Source: CALLVF01 sp964632205
GTDB lineage: Bacteria; Patescibacteriota; Microgenomatia; UBA1406; GWC2-37-13
Direction: 5' to 3'
DNA length: 16,320 nt
Assembly (NCBI GenBank): GCA_964632205.1
Contig: CAZWBE010000009.1
Span: 1-16,320, forward strand
The position numbers were made by a program, and so were the translations under genes. Position 1 is the stretch's first letter. Each line of letters opens with the position of its first letter. This document shows, one piece after another, positions 1 through 6,668 of this stretch. Under the pieces are notes generated by a model. That model saw only the letters and a list, made by a program, of their open reading frames with translations. It searched no databases and had not been told where the DNA came from.

Positions 1-159
1 TTAAACTGCTGTTTTAAAAGTCTTAATCCCTCAGTTGTTTTTAAAAACCTTTCTCTTCCTTTTTTCTTATTTCCCTCTGCCTTCGATATTAATCCAAGCT
101 AAAAAAATTTTTCAAATCTTAAAACAAAACAAACAATTTTTTTGAGTAAACCCTCCTTG

Positions 160-243
160 TGCCCCGAGGAGGACTTGAACCTCCATGCTTTTGCAAGCAT
201 ACGCTCCTGAAGCGTACCTGTCTGCCAATTCCAGCATCGGGGC
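160..243 (-). tRNA. tRNA-Leu (anticodon CAG)
   Basis: Read on the minus strand this folds as a class II tRNA. The acceptor strands GCCCCGA and TCGGGGC pair over 7 bp. The anticodon stem TACGC/GCGTA encloses the loop TTCAGGA, giving anticodon CAG (decodes CUG). A long variable arm (TGCTT-GCAA-AAGCA) is as expected for leucine tRNAs, and the T-arm carries GGTTCAAGTCC. The discriminator base is A at 160. The next bases on the minus strand read CAAGG, so the 3' CCA is not encoded and must be added after transcription. An extended -10 box lies about 37 bases upstream. Confidence 0.95.
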
Positions 244-279
244 AAAAAAACTCTATTTTTTCCTTTCTTACCTACAATA

Positions 280-288
280 ATTATAACA
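280..288 (-). promoter_or_regulatory. Extended -10 promoter of tRNA-Leu
   Basis: On the minus strand the bases read TGT-TATAAT, a perfect -10 hexamer (280-285) with an upstream TG. The expected transcription start is near 273, leaving about 30 bases of leader before the tRNA. No good -35 hexamer is visible. The same nine bases occur before tRNA-Arg. Confidence 0.55.
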
Positions 289-337
289 TCAACAGAATGA
301 ATAAACACTTAAAGCCATTTTATCTTAAAACAACTAA

Positions 338-366
338 TTTGATGACCGCAAGCGTTGATATATAAT
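338..366 (+). promoter_or_regulatory. Promoter of the DUF2177 gene
   Basis: TTTGAT (338-343), a 17-base spacer and TATAAT (361-366). Transcription should start near 373, about 16 bases before the ATG at 389. No Shine-Dalgarno sequence is visible in that short leader. Confidence 0.5.
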
Positions 367-388
367 TAAATTATTTATTAAATAAAAT

Positions 389-793
389 ATGACTTTAGTT
401 AAATTTATTAAGCTTTATCTCATTGCCTTAACAATTTTTTTGGTCGTTGACATGATATGGTTAGGATTAATTGCTAAAAATATTTACACAAAATATTTAG
501 GTTTTATTATGGCAAAAAAGATCAACTGGACAGCAGCGATTATTTTTTATTTACTTTTTATCGTTGGTCTTATTGTTTTTGTCGTTGCTCCCGCTCTTGA
601 GACAAAATCTATTATCAAAGCTCTTCTTCTAGCAATACTTTTTGGTTTAGTCACTTACGCCACTTATGATTTAACTAATCTTGCCACCATAAAAAACTGG
701 CCGCTAGCTATCACCATCATCGATTTAATCTGGGGGATGATAATTTCCTCCGTTGTGACTTTAATAACATTTTTGATTGGTAAAAAAATTTAA
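389..793 (+). CDS. DUF2177 family small membrane protein
   Basis: A 134-residue integral membrane protein with about four hydrophobic helices (roughly residues 8-28, 46-68, 75-92 and 106-130). It matches the DUF2177 family in length and in its signature: an N-terminal DMIWLG, a PAL after helix 2, then YATYDLTNLATIKNWP and a final D-x-x-WG before the last helix. The biochemical role of the family is unknown. As far as I recall, DUF2177 genes often sit beside DUF1295 and cyclopropane-fatty-acid-synthase-like genes in other bacteria; the decayed gene just downstream looks like DUF1295, which fits that pairing. The ATG at 389 follows a recognisable promoter, and no earlier in-frame start is plausible. 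Confidence 0.85.
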   Translation: MTLVKFIKLYLIALTIFLVVDMIWLGLIAKNIYTKYLGFIMAKKINWTAAIIFYLLFIVGLIVFVVAPALETKSIIKALLLAILFGLVTYATYDLTNLATIKNWPLAITIIDLIWGMIISSVVTLITFLIGKKI

Positions 794-963
794 AATAAGA
801 AAAAAATAACTTCAACGAAAAAAACAATATTTTTATTATTAATTACCTTGAAAAATTAAATTTAACTAAAGATAAATTATTAACCTAAACAATTAGAAAA
901 ATATCTAGTTGTAACTGATGTCGTTTTAATTAATTTATTAGTTTTTTAACTTAATCAATCATA

Positions 964-1327
964 AATGCTTTTTTATTAACAGCTATCATTATCTTTTTTT
1001 ACATGAACTTCTTCTTTGTTTTAGCAATAATAAAAAAAGGAATGATTTAGCTAATATTTTTTGGGGTTTAGGATTTGTTTTGATTTCTATTTTTAATCTT
1101 TTAAACAATTTAAATAATCACGCGCTTTTAATTACCATATCAGGTAACCTTGTGGGGTTTAAGACTTACTATCTATATTTGTTTAAGAAATAAAAATAAA
1201 GATGAAAATACTCGCTATAAAAAAAGTTTCCGGAATTCCTCTTATTAAAGCAAAATATACCGGCAATAAAGAATTTGAAGAGTATAAGAGAAAAACAAGA
1301 TTTTTCCTCTTTCAAAAAAAATTATAA
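964..1327 (+). pseudogene. Decayed DUF1295 (steroid 5-alpha-reductase-like) membrane protein
   Basis: No single frame is open, but pieces of one family appear in order in three frames. Frame one (964-1050) reads a hydrophobic helix ending FFFVLAIIKKG. Frame two (to a stop at 1191-1193) reads NDLANIFWGLGFVLISIFNL and then a second helix ending YYLYLFKK. Frame three (from 1186) reads RNKNKDENTRYKK, the counterpart of the family's RNxGKxEDxRY. A last piece (1202-1327) reads VSGIPLIKAKYTGNKEFEEY and then KRKTRFF, the usual C-terminus of DUF1295 proteins. Roughly 100 or more residues normally lie between the RY motif and the SGIPL motif, so the core has been deleted as well as frameshifted. Short coding-like stretches at 841-949 (ending in LVVTDVVLINLLVF) may be the 5' part of the same relic. 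The family assignment is from recalled motifs, not a search. Confidence 0.7.
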
Positions 1328-1381
1328 GCTAACAAGAAAAAATGTCTATATGATAAATGTCTCTTCTTCTCGACTTAGCAA

Positions 1382-1390
1382 TGATATAAT
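1382..1390 (+). promoter_or_regulatory. Extended -10 promoter, leaderless start of the winged-helix gene
   Basis: TGA-TATAAT with the hexamer at 1385-1390, seven bases before the ATG at 1398. At normal -10 to +1 spacing the transcript begins at or next to the ATG. This decides the start: the longer frame from 1275 would place the promoter inside the gene and run through the end of the DUF1295 relic. Confidence 0.6.
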
Positions 1391-1397
1391 TATTAAT

Positions 1398-1688
1398 ATG
1401 GATAATGCAATGACAATAATTTTAAAAAAACTAGACGAAATTGATAAAAGATTAAAGAATTTGGAAATGAGTAGGGATCAAATGTTAATAGCGACGACTC
1501 AAAAAGCAACAACTCCTCCCCAGCGCGATCCCCTTTTTCTCAAAGCGGTCGAGGTAATGGAAAAATATGATGAAATCTCCTCAGCTACTTTGGAAAAAGC
1601 CCTTAAAATTGACAAAACCCGCGCTGAAAAATTACTTGATCAACTGGAGGAGGCCGGTTATGGGACTTGCTATTGGAAAGAAGTTTAG
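1398..1688 (+). CDS. Small protein with FtsK-gamma-like winged helix
   Basis: A 96-residue protein when started at the ATG at 1398. Residues 1-30 are a charged, heptad-patterned segment (ILKKLDEIDKRLKNLE) that probably forms a coiled coil. Residues 31-43 are a flexible linker rich in Thr, Gln and Pro. Residues 44-96 (RDPLFLKAVEVMEKYDEISS, then TLEKALKIDKTRAEKLLDQL and EEAGY) match the pattern of the FtsK gamma domain: a DPL-x-x-x-A-V-E-V helix, a recognition helix with R-A-x-x-L-L-D-x-L-E, and an aromatic turn. In FtsK this winged helix binds KOPS-type sequences and contacts XerD. There is no translocase motor here, so it may be a stand-alone DNA-binding dimer. The fold assignment is an inference from sequence pattern. 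A longer frame from 1275 exists but is disfavoured. Confidence 0.6.
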   Translation: MDNAMTIILKKLDEIDKRLKNLEMSRDQMLIATTQKATTPPQRDPLFLKAVEVMEKYDEISSATLEKALKIDKTRAEKLLDQLEEAGYGTCYWKEV

Positions 1689-1774
1689 TCTTTACTCCTC
1701 TCCAACCAACTCTTAACCAACTTTGAAATCTTCTTTATACAAAGGCCCGATTTATTTAAAAAATATTAAAACTA

Positions 1775-1813
1775 GGGTAAAATTGTTGTCGATCGTCACA
1801 TGATTTTCACCCC
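1775..1813 (+). repeat. 39-bp palindromic repeat, copy 1
   Basis: Begins GGGTAAAATTGTT, has CGATCGTC near its centre and ends ATGATTTTCACCCC. The outer arms (GGGT-AAAAT and ATTTTCACCC) are inverted repeats around a central CGATCG palindrome. The reverse complement of 13277-13315 matches it at about 34 positions, with one compensating single-base gap on each side. Weaker similarity continues for some 15 bases outside (TATTAAAA next to the GGGT end). Confidence 0.75.
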
Positions 1814-1854
1814 TCTTAAAACCTTTAGAGCGATAAGATAAGCCAAAAAAATAG

Positions 1855-1927
1855 ATTTCTCTAAATCCTTCTAAATTAAATCCTTCTAAATTCCTTCCTT
1901 AATAAATTCTTGTTAATAAATTCTTCC
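1855..1927. repeat. Degenerate short direct repeats
   Basis: Three copies close to CTAAATCCTT/CTAAATTAAATCCTT are followed by two copies of AATAAATTCTT. They are imperfect and non-coding, and resemble slippage products in AT-rich spacer DNA. Confidence 0.45.
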
Positions 1928-2098
1928 TTGATAATTTTTATCAAAATTTGTTACTTTATGATTGCTTTTTACTTATTTGATGATTATTTTGATTGCTTTA
2001 TTTATTAATTTATTTCAATTATCCAACCTGACACGTACATTGATCCTTTTATGTCAGCTTTAGCTAAATGTTATTCAACCTTTAATCTAGCGTATATC

Positions 2099-3279
2099 TC
2101 AAAATCTTGCCACTTTCTTACCAAAATCTTCGGGATGGAACCAAAGCTGATTTTCGGTAATCAGTTCGGTAGTTTTGTGTTGATTAATAAAATACATCTG
2201 GAAAAGTTTAAGAACTTTCTCAGCAACCTCGGCTATTACATTTAGAATCACGGTTGGAAATTTAAAATTTTGCCTTGGCAATTTATATTGTGGGCTTTCA
2301 ACTTTTAATTTTAAAATAGCATTTAAAGCATTAGGAAAAAACTTGCTTACCCATTGATTGGCTATTAAAAATCGCTGATAGATGTCCTCTTTATTTATTA
2401 ACGGTTTCATTTGTAAAACTTCATGGGCAACATACTCGGTTTTTTTAAAATCGGGCACAGTTAAACAAGACTGGTCAAAAAAGAGATTAAGGCAAACCTT
2501 GTTATTAGAGCATAGAAAATGGAACCCAGAACGCCTTCGACGAATTCTGAGTAATGCCGCTAGGCAAACAGCAATAAATCTTCCAGTAAATAGTCTATTT
2601 TTCGCTGTGATAATAAACAAATCAATGTCATCTTCCTCTTTAGCATTAATCATGGCTAAAGAACCAGAAAGTCCAACTAGTTTTATCTGAGGAAAAAAAG
2701 ATAAAAGTTTTATATATAACCTAAATCTCCAATGGTTTAATTTTTTTTTAGAAGCATAATATCTCTTTTCAAAATCATTAAATCCCCTCCTTATTGAATT
2801 ATTTTCTTCTTCACTTTTTTCTTCGGTTTTGATTTTTGATTTTTGANNNNNNNNNNNNNNNNNNNNNNNNNNNNNNNNNNNNNNNNNNNNNNNNNNNNNN
2901 NNNNNNNNNNNNNNNNNNNNNNNNNNNNNNNNNNNNNNNNNNNNNNTATTGAATTATTTTCTTCTTCACTTTTTTCTTCGGTTTTGATTTTTGATTTTTG
3001 ATTTTTGATTTTTGAATTTTGAATTTTGATTTTTGATTTTTGATTTTTGATTTTTCTATAATACTCCCCCCCAGTATATCGATGACAATTTTCTATTTTT
3101 AATTTATATTTTTTAATAAGTTTTTTCTTGATAAGATAATCTAATTCCTCTTTTAACCCTTGTTTTGTCGTCTTGCGTGGTAAAAAAGTATAAATTTCCC
3201 TAAAGGTAGGCGGATAATTAAAATAGGAAAAATAATTAAGGGTGTAAATTATCTCTTTTTTTAAACTTGTTATTTTCAA
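2099..3279 (-). CDS. Winged-helix / nucleotidyltransferase-fold protein (interrupted by scaffold gap)
   Basis: The part 5' of the gap (3279 down to 2947) encodes 111 residues starting MKITSLKKEIIYTLNYFSYF, a winged-helix-like domain, followed by a linker of repeated Lys-Asn-Gln-Lys-Ser-Lys-Ile. The part 3' of the gap (2791 down to 2099) begins RRGFNDFEKRYYASKKK and carries the nucleotidyltransferase signature GLSGSLAMINAKEEDDIDLF with the metal-binding Asp-x-Asp. It continues to a C-terminus ending WFHPEDFGKKVARF. The two halves are out of frame as written, but the same 55 bases flank the N run on both sides. Merging them removes 155 bases and gives one open frame of 341 residues. The wHTH-plus-nucleotidyltransferase layout is a recurring hypothetical family in Patescibacteria, in my recollection; its substrate is unknown. 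The start is a TTG at 3277-3279, 10 bases after the glycosyltransferase stop, so the two genes are probably co-transcribed. The start lies within heptamer-like repeat DNA and is uncertain. Confidence 0.7.
2847..2946. other. Scaffold gap of 100 N, probably an unmerged contig overlap
   Basis: Exactly 100 N. The 55 bases at 2792-2846 are identical to the 55 bases at 2947-3001, so both contig ends carry the same sequence. The simplest reading is that the two contigs overlap by 55 bases and that no sequence is missing. The heptamer array on the right side probably caused the assembly break. Confidence 0.85.
2982..3055. repeat. Heptamer tandem array (TTTTTGA type) inside a coding region
   Basis: About ten copies of a 7-base unit, TTTTTGA with TTTTGAA variants. 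On the minus strand the unit reads TCAAAAA and has no stop in any frame. Three units make 21 bases and encode a seven-residue period, Lys-Asn-Gln-Lys-Ser-Lys-Ile. The same kind of sequence reappears at 3271-3316 across the end of the upstream glycosyltransferase gene. Confidence 0.85.
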
Positions 3280-3316
3280 TTTTGAATTTTTAATTTTTAA
3301 TTTTTGACTTTTTAAT
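3271..3316. repeat. Second, degenerate heptamer tract at the gene junction
   Basis: Imperfect units (TTTTGAA, TTTTTAA, TTTTTGA) span the last codons of the glycosyltransferase (its KKSKIKN tail), the 10-base spacer and the TTG start of the nucleotidyltransferase. The tract thus contributes amino acids to both genes. Confidence 0.6.
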
Positions 3317-4048
3317 CTTATCCCTTAATACTAACAACACAAATCTTACCAACCTCAACTGCCGTCGCCAGCGCCATGGTTGAACGAACAAACGAAACAA
3401 CCACTCCAACCCTAACTTTCTAAAAATCACTGGCGCTCGGATAACCTTACCCGCTAAAAAATCAAAGGCGCCCCCCACTCCCATGACAACGCAGTTTTTA
3501 AATCTATCTTTATGACGCTCTATCCATAATTCTTGATCAGGTGAACCAAAAGCTACAAATACTAAATGGGGCTTAAAATCGGAAACTATAGAAAAAATTT
3601 TTTTTTCTTCTTGTTTTTTCGGATTTTTAATATCTTTTATTCCCTCCAGACCAAAAAATTTAGCCTCAGGATATTTTTTTTGGTAGCAATCAGCAAGGTT
3701 ATTTGCTAAATTGGCTTTTCCGCCGATTAAAAGCACCCTTAAGCGCATTTTTCCCGCTATTTTGATTAATTCTTCCATCAACTCAACCCCAGGCACCCTC
3801 TCCCCTACCTCAATTCCTAATAGTCGGCTTGCTAGAATAACCCCAAATCCATCAATTAATTTAATTTGGGCTGTCTCAAGAACCTGTTTAAACTCAGAAC
3901 TTTCTTGAGCAATAACTAAATTTTCCGGATTTAAAGAAACAATATGAAAAAATCCAGCAGGTTTTTGAATGTATTTTTTTATTTTATATAAGATATATTT
4001 TTTTGACTCTTTATTGATTGTCACTCCCAATATTTTATTATTGTTCAT
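3290..4048 (-). CDS. WecG/TagA/CpsF family glycosyltransferase
   Basis: A 252-residue protein of normal family length. Enzymes of this family transfer N-acetylmannosamine or a related sugar from UDP-sugar to a lipid-linked sugar at the inner face of the membrane, in wall teichoic acid, enterobacterial common antigen or capsule synthesis. Family landmarks are present: SLNPENLV (38-45), LIDGFGV with Asp66 at the position of the known catalytic Asp, GERVPGVELM (82-91), VFVAFGSPDQELWI (163-176), GVGGAFDFLAGKVIRAP (190-206), and the C-terminal GLEWLFRLFVQPWRWRRQ (213-230), which in TagA contacts membrane and active site. The last residues (KIKKSKIKN) come from heptamer repeat DNA and are probably not functional. 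A TAAAAT at 4058-4063 lies nine bases before the ATG. The acceptor sugar cannot be read from sequence. Confidence 0.9.
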   Translation of the reverse strand: MNNNKILGVTINKESKKYILYKIKKYIQKPAGFFHIVSLNPENLVIAQESSEFKQVLETAQIKLIDGFGVILASRLLGIEVGERVPGVELMEELIKIAGKMRLRVLLIGGKANLANNLADCYQKKYPEAKFFGLEGIKDIKNPKKQEEKKIFSIVSDFKPHLVFVAFGSPDQELWIERHKDRFKNCVVMGVGGAFDFLAGKVIRAPVIFRKLGLEWLFRLFVQPWRWRRQLRLVRFVLLVLRDKIKKSKIKN

Positions 4049-4291
4049 TGTTTTATAATTTTACTATAGGAAAATTAATAATCTATAACTTGTAATCTAT
4101 AAACATCTTTTGTTCAAATTATTTAATTAAAAATTGTATTATTATATCAATTTAAACGTTAAGTCAACCCAGAAAAAGAATACTATTAATAATAAATAAT
4201 ACTATATTAAGGATTTTAAAAAGGTTAAAAATATAAAATAAATAAAAATTAAAAATTGATGGCTTAAAATTCTAATTTTTATAGGTTTTTT

Positions 4292-5296
4292 CTATCTTAT
4301 CGCCTCCTTAAAACTATCAAGATTTTCAATCGCCATACCAACCCCCCGAATAACACAAAATAAAGGTTCCTCAACGACAAATGAAGCCACGCCAGTATAA
4401 TAAGTAATATAACGATCAATATTGGTTAAAAGCGCACTGCCGCCGGTTAAAACAATTCCCTGATCAACAATATCAGCCGCTAACTCAGGCGGTGTTTGCG
4501 ATAAAACTTCCTTGATTCCTTCAAGAATTTGTTTTAACGGCTTTTGAATTGCTTCATTAATGCTTCTTTCTCCCACTTCAATAATTTTTGGCAAACCGGT
4601 TTGAAAATCCCGACCCTTAACCTCAATCTTTTTTTCTTCTTTTCCCTCCTCCAAGAATGCATTTCCCACTTTGATTTTAATATCCTCAGCTGTTCTTTCG
4701 CCAACAATTAAGTTATGTTTCTTTCTCATATGATGAAGAATCGCCTCATCAATCTTTGTTCCTGCCACCCGAACGGTTTTATAAACCACCAGTTGTCCTA
4801 AGGAAATAATGGCTACCTCTGTCGTCCCGCCGCCCAAATTAACAATCATATGGCCGGAAGCTTGCGAAATAGGAATTTTCGCCCCAATTGCCGCCGCCAA
4901 TGGTTCTTCAATCAAATACACATCAGAAGCACCCGCTTGTTTGCAGGCAGCCACCACGGCTCGTTTTTCCACCTGAGAGGAGCCGCCAGGAATAGAAATC
5001 ATCACCTCTGGCCAAAGAATGGCCCCTTTTAGAGCTTTTTTCAAAAAATAAGTAATCATTGCTGAAGTGGTGGTATAATCAGCAATTACTCCCTCCTTCA
5101 TTGGTCGGGATGCTACAATTGAACCCGGCGTCCTCCCTAACATCTCCCGTGCTTCCTCCCCAACGGCAAGAATTCTTTTATCCTCCAATGAATATGCCAC
5201 TACGGTAGGCTCATTTAAAACAATTCCTTGACCACCAAGATAAACTAAAGTATTGGCTGTTCCCAGATCAATACCGATTTTTTTTCTAAAAAACAT
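4292..5296 (-). CDS. mreB: Rod-shape-determining protein MreB
   Basis: Bacterial actin that polymerises under the membrane and guides peptidoglycan insertion. Counting from the ATG at 5296 the protein has 334 residues, the usual size. The actin-fold signatures are all present: phosphate-1 GIDLGTANTLVYL near the N-terminus, EEPLAAAIGA in the middle, phosphate-2 VNLGGGTTEVAIISLGQLV, and the adenosine motif GIVLTGGSALLTNID toward the end. A longer reading from an ATG at 5335 adds 13 residues (MKIKCLTIILYKD) that are not seen in MreB, and a -10 like box (TATACT, 5307-5312) lies inside that extension, so 5296 is preferred. mreC and mreD are not adjacent. It is divergent from the PEGA-domain gene, with about 110 bases between the chosen starts. 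Confidence 0.93.
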   Translation of the reverse strand: MFFRKKIGIDLGTANTLVYLGGQGIVLNEPTVVAYSLEDKRILAVGEEAREMLGRTPGSIVASRPMKEGVIADYTTTSAMITYFLKKALKGAILWPEVMISIPGGSSQVEKRAVVAACKQAGASDVYLIEEPLAAAIGAKIPISQASGHMIVNLGGGTTEVAIISLGQLVVYKTVRVAGTKIDEAILHHMRKKHNLIVGERTAEDIKIKVGNAFLEEGKEEKKIEVKGRDFQTGLPKIIEVGERSINEAIQKPLKQILEGIKEVLSQTPPELAADIVDQGIVLTGGSALLTNIDRYITYYTGVASFVVEEPLFCVIRGVGMAIENLDSFKEAIR

Positions 5297-5306
5297 GTCT
5301 TTATAT

Positions 5307-5312
5307 AGTATA
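5307..5312 (-). promoter_or_regulatory. -10 box of mreB
   Basis: Minus strand TATACT, ten bases before the ATG at 5296, within a TTATACTATATAAAG stretch. No clear -35 hexamer is visible. Its position supports the shorter mreB start. Confidence 0.4.
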
Positions 5313-5409
5313 ATAGTTAAGCATTTGATTTTCATGAATTAAGAGTATACGCTTTTTACCGATACCGAACTTAAAATTTTATAAAGGCTTGATAAATTTC
5401 CACAAGTAT

Positions 5410-6651
5410 ATGTCATTTATCCAACGCTTAATCCTTATCTTGGTATTTCTATCAATTTTAACTATCTCCATCGCCTACGCCCGTGGTTACCGTCTTGATT
5501 TGGAGAAAAAATCTTTAACCCCTACCGGTATTTTAGCCATCTCTTCTAATCCTAAAGCGGCCAAAATTTATATCAACGGAGTTTTAAATGGTGCTACCGA
5601 TACTAATCTAACCCTGCCACCAGGTAATTATCAGGTAGAAATAAAAAAAGAAGGCTTTACCAGCTGGAGTAAAACCGTTAATTTAAAAGGTGAGCTTGTT
5701 CTTACTCTTGAGGCTGTTCTTTTTCCCCTTAATCCCTCCCTTTCTCCTCTAACCAATTTGGGAATTATTAAAGCTATTCCCATCGACGCAACAGAAAAGG
5801 TTCTTCTTTTTAGCCAAAACAATGATTCCAATAAAGATGGAATTTATCTTTACGAAGCCGGTAGAAAACCGATAACTTTTTTCTCACCTCTTAAGTTAAT
5901 TGCTCTCAAAAAAAATTTACCTGAAAATATTGACTTTGCCAAAGGTGAGGCGATTTTTTCTCCCGACTATGAACAGGTAATTATCGAATTCCCCAGCGTC
6001 AATTCTTCCTTACTAAACAATAACTTCCGCCAGTTAGCAACAATGGCTTATCTTTTTTCCCTTAGTCAAGAAAACCAGGCGCCTTTTGATGTCACTACTT
6101 CAAAAGAAGCATTAATTGAGGCATGGGAAAAAGAAAAAGAAGCTCAAAGACTAAAGATTTTGGAAACATTTCCTAAAGAAATCGTTAAAATCGCCACTGA
6201 CTCTTTTCGTCTGATTGCCTTTTCTCCCAATGAAACCAAAATTTTCTATCAGGCGAAAAAAAACATTACTCTGCCTTTGATTATCAACCCCCCCCTTATC
6301 GCTACTAACCAAACAAAAGAGGGACGCTCTTTAAAAAAAGACAGTCTTTATGTTTACGATAAAAAAGAAGATAAAAACTATGAAATAAAGATTCCTTCCT
6401 CTCAATCACTAACACCTAACAAACTTGAAAATTTAGTCCGGTGGCTGCCTGACTCCAAGAACCTAGTATTTATTGAAAGTAAAAAAATTGCCGTAATTGA
6501 CTATGACGGCACGAATAAACGAACGGTTTATTCTGGACCGTTTGAAAATTCTTTCTTCACCCTGGCTGCCAATGGCGATCTTATCATTTTAACCAATCTT
6601 AACCCAGAAACCAACCAATGGCCAGACCTGTATGCAGTGGGAATAAAATAA
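5410..6651 (+). CDS. Membrane-anchored PEGA-domain protein
   Basis: A 413-residue protein from the ATG at 5410; a TTG at 5389 would add seven residues. Residues about 5-23 (RLILILVFLSILTISIAYA) form a single membrane anchor, leaving the rest outside the cell. A PEGA domain follows (about residues 43-100; SSNPKAAKIYINGVLNGAT, then LPPGNYQVEIKKEGF), a beta-rich domain common in surface-layer and cell-wall proteins. The remaining 300 residues alternate short strands with turns, for example LYEAGRKPITFF, RLIAFSPNETKIFY and LVRWLPDSKNLVFIESKK. That pattern suggests WD40/TolB-like propeller blades, which is common behind PEGA domains in this group. The ligand is unknown. It is probably part of the envelope gene set here, with mreB, sortase and glycosyltransferase. 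Confidence 0.8.
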   Translation: MSFIQRLILILVFLSILTISIAYARGYRLDLEKKSLTPTGILAISSNPKAAKIYINGVLNGATDTNLTLPPGNYQVEIKKEGFTSWSKTVNLKGELVLTLEAVLFPLNPSLSPLTNLGIIKAIPIDATEKVLLFSQNNDSNKDGIYLYEAGRKPITFFSPLKLIALKKNLPENIDFAKGEAIFSPDYEQVIIEFPSVNSSLLNNNFRQLATMAYLFSLSQENQAPFDVTTSKEALIEAWEKEKEAQRLKILETFPKEIVKIATDSFRLIAFSPNETKIFYQAKKNITLPLIINPPLIATNQTKEGRSLKKDSLYVYDKKEDKNYEIKIPSSQSLTPNKLENLVRWLPDSKNLVFIESKKIAVIDYDGTNKRTVYSGPFENSFFTLAANGDLIILTNLNPETNQWPDLYAVGIK

Positions 6652-6668
6652 TAAGTCATTAATTCTCT

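Larger units (their letters stand above)
1689..2098. other. AT-rich spacer without genes
   Basis: No convincing gene on either strand. It holds a 39-bp palindromic repeat (1775-1813), a run of short degenerate direct repeats (about 1858-1927, units like AAATCCTTCT and AATAAATTCTT), a weak 7-bp inverted repeat TTGATAA-TTT-TTATCAA (1928-1944), and a possible half-site of the 22-bp palindrome found elsewhere (ATCCAACCTG at 2021-2030). A plus-strand frame at 2051-2245 is antisense to the nucleotidyltransferase gene and is not believed. Confidence 0.6.

Noticed and set aside
1..100. Open minus-strand stretch running off the left edge (…KAEGNKKKGRERFLKTTEGL…)
   Set aside because: About 30 codons after a TAG with no ATG, GTG or TTG start in frame. 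The composition is plausible, but there is not enough to call a gene.
99..308. 69-codon minus-strand frame
   Set aside because: It runs straight through the tRNA-Leu gene and its promoter and has no protein-like composition.
1275..1397. Longer N-terminus of the winged-helix protein
   Set aside because: It overlaps the DUF1295 relic, has odd composition, and would enclose a perfect extended -10 box placed seven bases before the ATG at 1398.
2051..2690. Plus-strand frames at 2051-2245 and 2382-2690
   Set aside because: Antisense to the nucleotidyltransferase gene, whose GLSGSLAM...DDIDLF motif fixes the coding strand.
5297..5335. Thirteen-residue N-terminal extension of MreB
   Set aside because: MreB proteins normally start a few residues before GIDLGT, and the extension contains the likely -10 box.
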